Shown: positions 9,518 to 20,845, counted from the first letter of the stretch. The stretch: 64,000 nucleotides of DNA from Liriodendron chinense (GCA_003013855.2 PVNU02002828.1:392501-456500); one strand, 5' to 3'. Program-made: numbers and translations. Notes: generated by a model not told the origin, from the sequence alone.

Positions 9518-12022
9518 TTACCTTCCTTTTGGATCCATCAGCTGTGAGAAAACTTCACTAGTTGTACCAATGTCAGATTCTTGTTCACTGACAATACCGG
9601 CATTGTTGTGATCGACAGACTCGATTGGAGGAATCCATTCTGGAAGGTCCGGAATGCTGTTTGTGCTGTTGTCGTCGACGATGGACTGCGTAGAAGCCTC
9701 TTGCAGCTGAAGCGCATACTCCAAGTTCCACAGCACATCTCCCATTGTCGGCCTTTCGCTGCCTTGCTCCGCCAAACATTTCTCCGCTGTCTCACCAAAT
9801 TTCCTTAAAGAATTGAGGTTCACCGAGCCCATCAGATGCGGGTCAATGATCTGCTCAAGACGCCCCCTCTTTTGCCAATGCATGGCCCACTCAGCTATGT
9901 TGACCTGTTCTCTTGGGAGGGATGGATTGATGGCGGGCCGTGCGCACAAGACCTCCATCAACACAACCCCAAATGAATACACATCGGACTTCTCCGTCAG
10001 CTGCTGCCTTCGAAAGTACTCTGGATCAAGGTATCCGAAGCTTCCTTTAACTGCGGTGCTCACATGGGTCTGATCCAATGTGGGGCCTGTCTTGGACAAC
10101 CCGAAATCGGCCACCTTCGCGGTGAGGTTCTCATCTAGTAGAATGTTGGTTGTCTTAACGTCACGATGTATGATAGTTTCAGCTGCCCCTGTATGAAGGT
10201 AATGCAGCCCCTTTGCAGCTCCAATGCAGATATCTAGCCTTTGTTTCCACGACAGCGGTGGGAGATCTGAGCCATATATGTGTTTCCGGAGCGGCCCACC
10301 AGCCATGTACTCATAAACAAGAATCATTTCATTGAGTTCTTCACAGTAACCTATAAGTGAAACAAGGTGTCGATGCCGAAGCTTAGAGAGCATTTGAATC
10401 TCTGTCCTGAATTCGACTAGCCCTTGTTGCGACCGTGGATTGCCGCGTTTGACAGCAACAAGGATGCCATTTTCTAGCACGCCTTTATACACCTTGCCGA
10501 ATCCGCCCACACCCAAAACCAAGCTCTCGTCAAAATTCTTCGTTGCTTCTCGGATCTCTGAAAATGCCAGAACACGGCCTAGACCTGAAGAAGGTGCTGA
10601 GGAAGCATAACTGCCGGCTGAAACCTTCGTTTCTGAGTGGCCCGCATGGGTAGGAAGAGGCAACCAGGCCAGGTCCCGCTTTGGCTCCTTCGGACGGCAC
10701 AAATACAGGCGGTAAGCTGCAATGCCGAGTCCCAAAAGAGCAAGTCCCCCCAAAGAAGATGCAACGGCAAGTACTACTGATTTTCCCCTATTTGGATGAT
10801 TTGAACCAATAGAATTCAAACTGTAAGATCGATCGAAGCTTTTGTCTGAGTTACTGAGTTTCATGATCTCAAGACCGTTGAGGATCGCATTGGCTGGTGC
10901 ATTCATCAGGTCTGGTGGGCCAATTTGAACCATTATCTTCTCTGATGTGATCAAATCATTGGTAATGAAATCGACAAAATAAGCAGCTGATAGTTCCATC
11001 GTCTTGCTTGATATATCGAATGAGCTGAGGGCAGATTGGTTGGTGATGTAGACATTGAAAACCAGACTATTCAGAGCTTCGCTTACAATATCACAGAAAT
11101 GCAGTCGAATGAGGTAGCGAAAACCAGGATCAACGCCAAACACCCATGAGATGTTGAATTTCTGATCTCCGACGTTCGCGTCTGCCATTTCTTGGGCAGT
11201 CGCATAAACCCAATTCGGCGCAATTCTATCTGAAACTCCAGAAGGGTATTTTATCAAACTTGGGTTGACGGAAACAGAACGAGCGGCAGCAGCATTGACA
11301 AGGAATGGCTGATCAGGTTCCCAAATCCTCCATAATGTGTCATTTTCCGAATTCAAAAGAGGGCCACCCACATTTATTCGATAAGAGGTCTCAAAAGCTA
11401 CCTGAGTAGCAATCTCAATGGCGGGACCCACAGGAACTGCAGCAGCGACAGAAGGGAACTGATCGACAGGAACAGATACTACCTCTATCCCATTAATAAA
11501 AGCAATCGATCCATTCGACGGAGAAAACGTCAACGACAATGTCTTCGAATCCAAACCCACATCAACCACATACTCCTTCATCAAACCAGATGAGTGTTTG
11601 GCAGGCGCCGGGATTGAAAATTCATGAAGCAGGGTAAATCCATCAGCCATAACCGAAAAAACTGCCGAATTCAAGTTATAATGCGGATTCCGAATCGCAT
11701 AGAAATGCAGCCGCAACCAATGGCGGCGAGCCTGCTTGACCGCCAACATGTACGCTGATGGAGCAGTAAAAACACGAGCGGTCTTATATAGACTCGACGG
11801 ACCCGTATCAGAATCCGATACCACAATGCCAGAATTGGGCGATAAGATGACATCCGACGAACCCAAATCAGGTCTGAAAGTCCGACCATTGTCGAATTTC
11901 AATGTAGCATTTCCACCGCAGTCGATCAAAAGATCGTCGACGGGGAGAAAAGAAGCGAAGATGGATTGAACCCAGAAAATGGTTAGAATGCAGATTGAAA
12001 ACAACCATGTTTTAGTGCCCAT
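9518..12022 (-). CDS. THE1: Malectin-like receptor kinase, CrRLK1L family, THESEUS1-type
   Basis: Intact single-exon gene of 834 residues; family members are usually about 830-900 and intronless. These plasma-membrane kinases sense cell-wall state and RALF peptides. Seen in order: signal peptide (residues 1 to about 26, MGTKTWLFSICILTIFW), two malectin-like domains (about 30-390) with the LINCGG-like LIDCGG start and the RLHFCDI motif, a transmembrane helix (about 416-438), and a kinase domain (about 495-770) with GVGGFGKVYKG, VAVKRG, HRDVKTTN, ADFGLSK and GYLDPEYFRR, all consistent with an active RD kinase. The C-terminus VFSQLMDPKGR matches the THE1 pattern as I remember it. The ATG at 12022 is chosen because it is the first in frame and leads directly into the signal peptide. 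Orthology to THE1 rather than a close paralogue is an inference. Confidence 0.95.
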   Translation of the reverse strand: MGTKTWLFSICILTIFWVQSIFASFLPVDDLLIDCGGNATLKFDNGRTFRPDLGSSDVILSPNSGIVVSDSDTGPSSLYKTARVFTAPSAYMLAVKQARRHWLRLHFYAIRNPHYNLNSAVFSVMADGFTLLHEFSIPAPAKHSSGLMKEYVVDVGLDSKTLSLTFSPSNGSIAFINGIEVVSVPVDQFPSVAAAVPVGPAIEIATQVAFETSYRINVGGPLLNSENDTLWRIWEPDQPFLVNAAAARSVSVNPSLIKYPSGVSDRIAPNWVYATAQEMADANVGDQKFNISWVFGVDPGFRYLIRLHFCDIVSEALNSLVFNVYITNQSALSSFDISSKTMELSAAYFVDFITNDLITSEKIMVQIGPPDLMNAPANAILNGLEIMKLSNSDKSFDRSYSLNSIGSNHPNRGKSVVLAVASSLGGLALLGLGIAAYRLYLCRPKEPKRDLAWLPLPTHAGHSETKVSAGSYASSAPSSGLGRVLAFSEIREATKNFDESLVLGVGGFGKVYKGVLENGILVAVKRGNPRSQQGLVEFRTEIQMLSKLRHRHLVSLIGYCEELNEMILVYEYMAGGPLRKHIYGSDLPPLSWKQRLDICIGAAKGLHYLHTGAAETIIHRDVKTTNILLDENLTAKVADFGLSKTGPTLDQTHVSTAVKGSFGYLDPEYFRRQQLTEKSDVYSFGVVLMEVLCARPAINPSLPREQVNIAEWAMHWQKRGRLEQIIDPHLMGSVNLNSLRKFGETAEKCLAEQGSERPTMGDVLWNLEYALQLQEASTQSIVDDNSTNSIPDLPEWIPPIESVDHNNAGIVSEQESDIGTTSEVFSQLMDPKGR

Positions 12023-12096
12023 TTGATCAAATCCTAGATTGGATTGAAAAGAACTATGTTTTAGTGCCCATCTGATCAAATTCTATATTCCATACA
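12003..12096. repeat. 49-bp tandem duplication across the kinase start codon
   Basis: Positions 12003-12051 and 12052-12096 are copies offset by 49 bp, with near identity around ATGTTTTAGTGCCCAT and weaker similarity beyond. The duplication copies the start codon and first five codons of the receptor kinase into its 5' leader. Confidence 0.85.
12054..12071 (-). promoter_or_regulatory. Five-codon upstream ORF of the kinase gene
   Basis: On the minus strand ATG GGC ACT AAA ACA TAG encodes MGTKT and stops 31 nt before the main ATG. The main protein also starts MGTKT. The initiation contexts are nearly identical (CAG versus CAA before ATG G), so the uORF could compete for initiation if this region is transcribed. 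Confidence 0.6.
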
Positions 12097-12413
12097 ATGC
12101 TAGAATTGAAATTAAAAAGAAAAAAAAGAAAGAACAGAAAACCAATCCGGTGGGAGATGTAAGAACCTGAATTTCTGCAGAATTTCGTTAGTGGGGATTT
12201 TTGGGAGATTGAGGAAGTTGCAGCACTATCACCATCTTGGTCAAAAGGAGATTGAAAATGGTGGAGTGAAAGATCAGTGATATGGATACTCGCAGGAGTA
12301 GATATTCCAATCCTACTCGCTCTCCACACGTGCCAATGTAGCATTCATGTGGGTCCCACCTTGTATGGATCATTCGACCGAAAAGCTGTGACCCTTACAT
12401 TCACATAGTTGAT
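12097..12413 (-). promoter_or_regulatory. Probable 5' leader and promoter of the kinase gene
   Basis: This is upstream of the kinase start on the minus strand. It includes pyrimidine-rich stretches on that strand (reverse complement of the A-rich 12110-12140). The transcription start and TATA box were not placed with confidence. Confidence 0.35.
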
Positions 12414-12838
12414 GGAAAAGCTGTGGGCCCCACCATGATGTATTTGTTTTATCTAGACCGTACATCCGTTTTGCCACTTCATTTTAATGCATGAGCCGAA
12501 AAATAAGTTAGAGAAAAAGCTAAAGTGGGCCACACCAGTGGAAACAGTGGGGATTGAACGCTTACAGTTAAAAGTTTTTGGGGCCCACCGCAATGTTTAT
12601 TTTCCTATTTGCCATCCAGCCTACGGAGGGAAAACACAAATATCAGGACGATCCAAAATTTCTATGGTCTCGTGAAGGTTTCGACGGTAAGCGTTCTCTC
12701 CACTGTTTCCTGTGGTGTGGTCCACTTGAGCATTGGATGTGACTCATTTTTTGTCTCATGCTCTAAAATGATTTGGAAAAATGGATGGACGGCGTGGATA
12801 AAAGACATACATCATGGTGGGGCCCACAGAGCTTTTCC
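12414..12838. repeat. Foldback repeat, copy A
   Basis: A near-palindromic 425-bp element. The left end GGAAAAGCTGTGGGCCCCAC pairs with the right end, whose reverse complement is GGAAAAGCTCTGTGGGCCCC. Internal pairs include CCACACCA/TGGTGTGG and AAACAGTGG/CCACTGTTT. No target duplication was found and there is no coding capacity. Confidence 0.85.
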
Positions 12839-13114
12839 AACAGCCAAACCACGTCCCTGTTGGCCCGGCCTTAAGCGGACCGAGCCCAATTACTGAACAT
12901 CTGCCATTAGTTGATTTTTTCGGCTGTACTGGCCTGGTTAATGTACGGATGAGAGCCCACAAGATGAAAGGCTTGGATCACGCATACGTGGCGCGTGTGG
13001 GGATTGGGAGAGTAGGATCGGGATGGCTACTCGCATAATTTCCCAACTGAAAAGGAAAAGGCGTTTTCTTGGTTCGTGTTTGCTGTTTCCAAGAGGTGTG
13101 GTCCGAAGGAGGCC

Positions 13115-13629
13115 GGATTCAGTCAGGTCGGTTCCTGATTTGGTTTGGCCAGGCCACGACCGTGGGGCCCACCTTGATGTATGTTCTGTATATCCAAACC
13201 GTCTATCTATTTTTACAGATCGTTTTATAGTGTATATTAAAAAATAAAGGATATCAAACTAACAAGTGTACCACACCACAGGAAACAGTGGTGATTGAAC
13301 ACTAACCATTAAACCCTTCCTAGGCCCACCGTAATGTTTATTTTCCATCCAGCCAGTTGATAAGAATCACAAAGACCTGGATGAATGGAAAACATAAATA
13401 TCAGCTTGATCCAAAACTTTCATGGCCCACAAAAAGTTTTTAATGGTCATTCACCACTATTTTCTGTGGTATGGTCCACCTGAGATTTTTATCTACACCT
13501 GTTTTGATCCTACCTTCTAAAATGAACTGAAAAAATAATGGACGGCGTGGATATACGACGTATACATCAAGGTGGGCCCCACGTTCACGGCCTGACCGAA
13601 GTTGGTCCGGCCCCGACCTGACTGAATCC
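13115..13629. repeat. Foldback repeat, copy B, with GGATTCAGTCAGGTCGG ends
   Basis: It has the same core as copy A (GTGGGGCCCACC, ACCACACCACAGGAAACAGT and their reverse complements) but extends outward into a different inverted repeat, GGATTCAGTCAGGTCGG, present at both ends. No clear target duplication. Confidence 0.85.
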
Positions 13630-13724
13630 TCTTCCGAATGGGATTCAACTGCGTAATGAATTCAAATTAAAAGGGGCGGTGTGGAAACTTAGGTGGGCCT
13701 GTTTTTCTTTTTCTTTCTTTTTTT

Positions 13725-14072
13725 TAATACTCTGGTACTGCGTGATGCTTCATACTCATGCACTCAAAATTTGTGCACATGAAACGCATGCATTTCAATT
13801 GAACCGTCTTAATCATGACATCTGTCTGTGGTTTATATATTCAAGATAAGATTGGATTGTCAATTCAAATTCTAAAATAGATGGAAATTTATTCGTTAAT
13901 TCAGACCATTGATTAATTTATATCAAATCCTCATATTTTTCTGAATTTTCTTTTTATACGAGCCATCTAAAATATAACCTATGGATTGGACGGTGTGATC
14001 TGACTTACATATGTGCCATGTTAAATAATCTGTGAGTTCATGAGTATGAACTATCATCCTCAGTAAGAGTAT
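13725..14072. mobile_element. Small TIR element with ATACTCT ends
   Basis: The left end ATACTCTGGTACTGCGTGAT and the reverse complement of the right end, GATACTCTTACTGAGGATGA, are related inverted repeats, and CATACTC follows in both. Similar GATACTCTG termini occur near 14729, 30785 and 49550. The superfamily is not determined. Confidence 0.45.
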
Positions 14073-15029
14073 CTAAAACCTCTATAAGGGTGGGGCTTTG
14101 CGGGTGACAACCGTCTCTCGGGTGTAGTAACAGTCAGTGGAAACTGAGCGAAAACTCTTGCCGACTTGCGCAGGCATAGTGATGAGTACGTACCGCTTAT
14201 TTGAGGCCAACTTTCATAAAATCCACACCGTCCATCATGTGGGCCATATAATTTTCAACCTTTAATCCTAAAACCACAATGATCCAACTCTTAGGTAGGC
14301 CTCAATATAAGAAACAGTGTAAAACCATGCCTAAATTCTCTAAATTTATATGGTATAGCTCACTTGAATTTCATAATAGCTTGATTGTTGTAAACTCCCT
14401 TCATCTTGATGAGAAGAGTCATATGAATGGATTGGATGGAAGATATAAACTACTGTGGGTCCCAAAAAAAATAATGTTGGTCATCCCTATACTAACTCTC
14501 CCCAATAGTGTGGCCTGCCTGAGTTTTGAATCACCTAAAATTTTGGTTTCAAAGGTGAAAATGAGACAATACACCTGATGGACAGTGTGGATCTTATTCA
14601 CATTTCCCTCCATCGTCACGATTGGTTAGAGGTACGGACGATCCTGCATGCCTATGACAGTTGGAAACTGAGCTGATTAAATTTAGTTAATGATGACATC
14701 TGGTGCTCCATACACAATTCTCCAGAGTGGAGTTATTTGATACTCTGGCAGACGATGATGCTCCATACTCTGGCAGACTCGATAGAGATACCCATTCAGT
14801 GGACGTATTGATTTGAGGCATATGTATGTCACATGTACACTATTTATGTGCATGGGTATGTAATATCTTCCTCAGCTCGAGCACTGATCTAACCGTTCAA
14901 TCGGGATAGTGGTTGATCTACGGCCGAGAAACGGTCTGGATCAAGGATCGTAGGACTGCATTTCATTTCAGTTCAGGGTCTCATTTAAGACGTTGTTGCG
15001 CTGCATACTTTGGTGGGTAAGCCACCTAC
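14073..15029. other. Non-coding spacer with repeat fragments
   Basis: Contains arms such as CCACACCGTCCATCATGTGG (about 14223) and fragments of the GATACTCTGGCAG motif (14729, 14774). No gene. Confidence 0.4.
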
Positions 15030-15515
15030 ATTGTCTAATCAATTCAGACCGTCCGATTAATGTGACGGTGTGTAGCCCAAATATAAAATCAATCCAACCG
15101 CCTTCACCGTCCAATTGGATTATTGGAGATGTCTGGGTCCCACCCATTTTTTTAATGTGGAATCCCAACCGTGAATCTGATGAGCCTCCTCATGTTCACC
15201 ATACGTGTCAAAAATCATCCTGATCACAGATTCAGATGGGACACACCACAGGGAAAAATGTACAATCATGCCTAAGGCCTTTATATCCACATCGGGTGGC
15301 CCACCTGATTTTTGGTGCCTTCGCTCACCTGATGACTGGGTTGGATGGCTTGTACCATACAATCCCATCTGAAGTTTCTATGGACCCACCTGAGGTATTG
15401 ATCATTTTCTATTTTTGGATCTTGGCCCTAACATGGTGGTTTGCATCTAATGGACGGGTTGGATGGAAGTTAAACATCACGGTGGGCCCCACACAGCTTC
15501 GAACGGTTGAAAATT
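15030..15515. repeat. Second GGGCCCAC-rich repeat family, copy 1
   Basis: It shares with 16430-16875 the order GGACACACC, AATGTACAATCA, GATGACTGGGTTGGATG, CACCTGAG, GGATCTTGGCC and CATCACGGTGGGCCCCACA. It resembles the foldback family in style but differs in sequence. Confidence 0.5.
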
Positions 15516-15549
15516 GTAATCATCGACAGTGGACCTACCGGTAGTACAC

Positions 15550-16073
15550 GGAGGACGCGGATTTACTGCGAAAGCCTTGACGCAGGAAGTTCCTGCACTG
15601 GGAACTTAGGTGGGGCCCACAGTGATGTTTTATGATAAATCCGCCCCGTCCATCCGTTTTGGGAGCTCATTTTAGGACATGAGAACAAAAATGAACCGGA
15701 TCCAAGACTCAAGTGGGCCTCACTAAAGGAAAAGGTGGGAAGGGAAATTACTACCGTTGAATTCTCCCTGGGGTCCACGGTGATTTTTATATGACATCCA
15801 TACCGTTCATAACGTCACTAATACTGGGATGAACTGAAAAAACAAATATTAGCTTGATTCGAAACTCCTGTGGCCCCACAAATATGTCAAATGTGGATGT
15901 TCAATCCTCACGTTTTCGGCCCTCTTGAGTCTTGGATCCGGTTCATTTTTGCTCTCATGTCTTAAAACGAGCTCCCAAAACGGATGGACGGGGTGGATTT
16001 ATCAGAAAACATCACTGTGGGCCCCACCTAAGCTCCCAGCGGAGGACAAGGCTTTTGCAGGAAATCCGCGTCC
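15550..16073. mobile_element. Foldback copy C, a Mutator-like MITE with 9-bp target duplication
   Basis: A 524-bp element. The left end GGAGGACGCGGATTTACTGC pairs with the reverse complement of the right end, GGACGCGGATTTCCTGCAAA. It is flanked by the identical 9-mer GTAGTACAC (15541-15549 and 16074-16082). A 9-bp duplication and long terminal inverted repeats are typical of Mutator-like elements. The inside is a diverged copy of the foldback core. Confidence 0.85.
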
Positions 16074-16429
16074 GTAGTACACTGTACCACCCAAAATGGT
16101 AGCCGTGCTTCTCCAACATGAATATGTTCCAATCAGATGATCCCGACCATCGGACTTGTCACCTGCACAGAGACCGTTAGAAGAAAGTGACGGTTAGGAT
16201 TTGAAGGCCCAGCTAATGATGCATCTTGGGCCCACAGATACTTCGGGTATCCTCCGACCCAAGTGGCATTGACAGCCGTTCAATGGCCAATGTCAACATC
16301 CAATAAAGAGAAGAAGCTCAATACTCTGATGGTTCTTATCAAGCGATCTTTGGGCTGTGGGACATCAACGGTGGACCACAGGACTACTGGGGACTATCAC
16401 ATACGTTCTACATTTGACCTGCGCGGGGA

Positions 16430-16875
16430 CCACCTGTTTATGTGTACGTAGAATCCAAACCATGCATCTGTTGTACCAACTCATTTTTACCCTACATCCC
16501 AATAATCATCACGATCCAAAACTCAGATAGGACACACACCGGAGAAATGTACAATCACTTTTAAAACCTGTATGTATATTAACTTGTTGTGGCCCACCTA
16601 TGTTTTGCAATGGCTTAAGTTTTGGTTGGTTCTTTCATCTGCATGGGCTGCACCTGATGAATGGGTTGGATGACATATATTCAACACGGTGGACCCTACA
16701 TTCCATCTGGAAGTTTCTAGGGTGGGAGCCCCCTTCCCCATTGTCGCCCATTTCTGTGGACCACCTGAGTTGTGGTTCAGGTTATATTTCTGGATCTAGG
16801 CCTAAACATGAAGGCGCATCTAATAGACGGTTAGATGGAGCTCCCACATCACGGTGGGCCCCACAGCTGGAATAT
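16430..16875. repeat. Second GGGCCCAC-rich repeat family, copy 2
   Basis: Parallel to 15030-15515 with AATGTACAATCA, GATGAATGGGTTGGATGACA and CATCACGGTGGGCCCCACAG in the same order. No coding capacity. Confidence 0.5.
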
Positions 16876-18010
16876 ACGGAACTTGGCCAATGGATAGAAA
16901 TTGTTGTTTTGGTTTTGAAACAAGTGCATGTGACTTGTGAGAGGTGCTTTGGAGTTTGATCACTCTTCTAACTGTAAAAGGTCCATAGACATATTCATTG
17001 GTCCATTTCCCAAAAACCAAAGGCCAAGATATTCTTAAAGAGCTCGCATCCCGTGGTCCCCGTATTAGCTTCCCTAGTGAAAGATTTGCCGTTCGAGGAG
17101 AAGTATGGTACTATGGTAGTCCTCAGTTACACGAATTGGCTGGATAGGTGGGACCAAGACACTTTCATCTACCATGGCCCACCTGAAGGGACTTCTTTAA
17201 CTGAAATTTCATGGGCCCACAGAGCATGACGTGTTGCATTACATGCAAGTGCATTCTATTTTGTTTCAGTGGAGTTATTTGGTAACACGAATGCTTATCA
17301 TGCTTCACAACCATTTATCTAAATCATAGATGTAAAAATATTTAGCTCAACATGATTGTGAGCTCCAAGTCTTTTCAATGCTAAAAACATTTAGCTCAAC
17401 ACGATTGTTCAAAGTAATGACGTTTCAAAGATTATTTTTTATATTAGAATTAAAATTTACTATCTTTATTAAGACTAGAGGTGTACACGAGTAAAGCTCG
17501 CTCGACTCGGTTCGAACAAGCTTGGTTCGGCTTAATTCGGACGTTGGGTTCAAACCAAGTCGAGCCACTTTTTTTTGTAGCTCAAAGATTTTTGAGCTGA
17601 CCCTAGCATGATTCAGTTCAATTTGAGTTTGATTCAACTCAGCTAGTTAGAAAAGGAAGTTATTTAATCCCACTTTGGAAGAGAGTAAAGGAATAAAGTG
17701 AAAAATTGTCTATAAAATCACCTGTCAAGGGTGTCAATGGACCCAAGTTGCCTTCGGGCCCGAATTTTGAACTATTTTAGGTTAGGCTTTTGAGCTACGG
17801 CCTATTCAAATTTTGATTTTTTTTTCAAGCTCGAAGTAGCTTGAACTAGGCTCGAAAGCTTGATCAAACCAAGTTGAAAATGCCATTCTAGCTCGATGGC
17901 CCAGCCGAGCTGAGCTCAAGCCCGGGTTTTCTGCTAGTCAAGCCGACTTGAGCTAGGCCCAGCTCGATTCGCTTTAATTAAGGCATGGGTTTTATCATTG
18001 TCAGAGTATT
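16876..18010. other. Non-coding spacer with degraded repeats
   Basis: Includes runs of CTCGACTCGG/GCTCGAG text (17500-17580 and 17830-17960) like the 21985-23040 element, and a GGGTGTCAATGGACC fragment near 17731 like the 29376 element. No gene. Confidence 0.4.
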
Positions 18011-18146
18011 TTAGGGGGTGTTTGATTTTTGAATATTTGATAAATCCCTAGAAATGAGTTGTTATTACTTCTTACATCTGTTTGATAAGCAATGGAATTC
18101 TCATTTCTTAAAATCCGATCCCAAAAAGACTCACTTAAAATAATAG

Positions 18147-18772
18147 TGTTGGGAAAAGCCGGTAGCGGAAGCGGAACGCCGAACACGTGAAGCAATGCGA
18201 AATCAAACGAGAAACAAGATGCAATCAATCACACACAAGCATTCACCACAAGAGACTCCGAATTTCACGTGGAAAAACCCCAAAACGGGTGAAAACCATG
18301 GCATAAAGCGATCCACTATGAATATCAGAAAATTACAGAGATTGACAGCCCACAAGTAAGGAAACACAGAAAAACTCCAAGTTTTCTCTCACACACACCT
18401 CTCCCCTCTTCCTAGTACGAATAGGAAACCTTGGACACCTTAAGATACCTTTCTAAGTCGGATTACAACACCTTAAATAGGAAAAAAATCCGAAAATAGA
18501 AACACCTTGCGCAGTACTATAGACTGCGCAAGAACTCCGCGCGCACAGCCGACCGATCGGCCTTGTACAGAAACAGTCCAAAGAGTTTACACACGTCTTT
18601 GCCTCACAACCGACCGGTCGGAGCCCACTGACGACCGGTCGGCCGACCGGTCTGGGCAAAAAAAACTGTCCATGGGGAAGTTCCTCAACTGCACTTGGGT
18701 CACGCTGTCCGGCCGATCGGCCGGCCGGTCGGAGCACCCAATTCGTGCCAACTTTGAAGACTCATCCCAACA
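18147..18772 (-). repeat. 3' LTR of copia copy 1
   Basis: 626 bp, starting TGTTGGGAAAAGCC and ending CATCCCAACA. It contains several GACCGGTC palindromes (18600-18660), shared with the partner LTR. Confidence 0.95.
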
Positions 18773-18833
18773 AACTCTACCGAGGCTTCAAACATCGAAT
18801 CAACACATCCTTACAATGTCATCTCATCTTCAA

Positions 18834-20170
18834 TCATAGCTCCACCGCTTCTCGTACCACCATCGACCATATCCTTGCAAATTCACGCCCTTTACCGCTC
18901 TTCTCATGTGGCCCTTGGGCACTTGCCACATACGAGCAATCAGTGGATCTCGTCGTCGTTCCCGCAGCTCCACCTTGAATTGTGCTCCCGATCAACATGT
19001 AAAGATGGTCACACCTCCTTGCCTTCATACACACGAGTGCCCCATTCATCACTTCACAACAACGATCGCGGCCGATAAACACGCACCCTTTCGCCTCGAG
19101 TGCACCAAGAGAAATCACATTCATCTTCATCTTGGGAACGTGCTTCACATCTTCAGGACTCGTTCGACCCCATCAAATATCCTGATGCGCACTGTACCAA
19201 TACCTACAACCTTATAAGCAACTCCATCGCCCATAAACACCGATTCTCCACCATACTCACTGTATGTCGTGAATGAACTCCGATCAGGACAAACGTGACA
19301 TAAAGCCCCTGAATCAAGGATCCACTCACTACCGTGTGATCCCTTACCAGATACAGTCAGAACTTCACAAAAATCGCCACCGTCCTCTACGCTATTGGCT
19401 CCATCTCCAGAAGAATTTCCATACTTCTCTTGCCTCAACCTAGGATTCTGACAATCCCCTCTCATGTGGCCCTCTCGGCCACAATTCCAGCACTTCACCT
19501 TAGACTTACTTTTACCCTTGGCCCTCGATCCCGATTTCGAATATCCTCCATGCTCAGAACTTATTCCCCTCATAACCAGTGCCTTTGAGGAAAAATGGGA
19601 AGCCACGTTACCGCTTTTCTTTCTCATCGCCTTCGACTGGAGAGCTGAGATAATGGTCTCGACGCTTATGGTTTCCCTCCCTGCGCACACAGAGTCCCTG
19701 AACGACTCATTTGAATCTGGAAGAGAATTCAACAGGATGCACGCTTGGTACTCATCCTTCATCGGTTCATCGATCTCCACCAACTTGCAGACCAGCCTAT
19801 TGAACGTGCTCAGGTGGTCCTTCACCTCAGTTCCCTCAGCCATCCTCAAGGTGAACAACTGCATCAACACGTACATGCGATTCTCTAGAGATTTCTTGGC
19901 ATAAACATTCTCTAGCTTCGCCATCGTTTCAGCCGCAGTCTTCTCCTTCATGACATGATAGAGAACATCATCCGTAAGTTTTAACAGGATTGAGGTTCTA
20001 GCCTTCTTGTCGAGCCTCGTCCACTCATCGTCTTTTATAGCTTCGGGTCGCTTTCCAAGAGCTCCATCAAGCCCTTGCTGAACCAGGAAGAGTTCAATAT
20101 TCACCTTCCATAGTTTAAAGTTATTTTTCCCGAAAAACTTCTCTATATCAAACCTTGCGCTCGATCCCAT
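18834..20170 (-). pseudogene. copia gag-protease gene with one frameshift
   Basis: The frame starts at ATG 20170 (MGSSARFDIEKF) and runs 341 codons. It contains a UBN2-type gag domain (ending near residue 180), a CCHC zinc knuckle CWNCGREGHMRGDC, and the protease motif ILDSGA. A single missing G near 19154, judged against the second copy, shifts the frame. The adjacent frame (19148 to 18834) continues with a GAG-pre-integrase-like segment (CDHLYMLIGST) and then stops near the LTR. No integrase follows. The gag and protease resemble Tork/TNT1-94-like copia elements from memory. Confidence 0.88.
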
Positions 20171-20210
20171 CTTCTCGTCCCATATTTGAATCTACTCCAC
20201 CCTAACTTTA

Positions 20211-20222
20211 GCTCTGATACCA
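20211..20222 (-). other. Primer binding site of copia copy 1
   Basis: On the minus strand TGGTATCAGAGC lies two bases inside the 5' LTR. It is the standard plant copia primer site complementary to the 3' end of initiator methionine tRNA. Confidence 0.93.
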
Positions 20223-20224
20223 CT

Positions 20225-20839
20225 TGTTAGGAAAAGCCGGCAGCGGAAGCGGAACGCCGAACATGTGAAGCAATGCGAAATCAAACGAGAAACAAGATGC
20301 AATCAATCACACACAAGCATTCACCATAAGAGACTCCGAATTTAAAGTGGAAAAACCCCAAAACGGGTAAAAAAACCACGGCACAAAGCGATCCACTATG
20401 AATATCAGAAGATTATAGAGATTGACAGTCCACAAGCAAGGAAACACAGAAAAACTCCAAGTTTTCTCTCACACACACCTCTCCCCTCTTCCTAGTACGA
20501 ATAGGAAACCTTGGACACCTTAGGATATATTTCTAAGTCGGATTACAATACCTAAATAGGAAGAAATCCGAAAATAGAAACACCTTGCGTAGTACTGCGG
20601 ACTGCGCAAGAACTCCGCGCGCGCAGCCGACTGGTCGGCCTTGTACAGAAACAGTCCAAAGAGTTTACACACGTCTCTGCCTCACAGCCGACCGGTCGGA
20701 GCCCACTGACGACCGGTCGGCCGACCGGTCTGGGCAAAAAAAACTGTCCATAGGGGAAGCTCTTCAACTGTACTTGGGTCACGCTGTCCGACCGGTTGGA
20801 GCACCCAATTCGTGCCAAGTTTGAAGACTCATCCCAACA
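20225..20839 (-). repeat. 5' LTR of copia copy 1
   Basis: 615 bp, closely similar to 18147-18772 with small gaps. One arm of the CG-rich GGCCGATCGGCC block present in the other LTR is missing near 20785. Confidence 0.95.
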
Positions 20840-20845
20840 AATAGC

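Larger units (their letters stand above)
18147..20839 (-). mobile_element. Ty1/copia element, non-autonomous, complete with both LTRs
   Basis: 2,693 bp, flanked by the 5-bp duplication AATAG (18142-18146 and 20840-20844). Both LTRs run TGTTGG or TGTTAG to CCCAACA. The internal region is only about 1,452 bp and carries gag, protease and the start of the pre-integrase region; integrase, reverse transcriptase and RNase H are absent. Another copy of the same design lies at 31597. Confidence 0.95.

Noticed and set aside
12023..12079. N-terminal extension of the receptor kinase frame to 853 residues
   Set aside because: The extension begins at TTG, has no in-frame ATG before 12022 and would bury the signal peptide.
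19464..19904. 146-codon plus-strand frame
   Set aside because: Antisense shadow of the copia gag gene.
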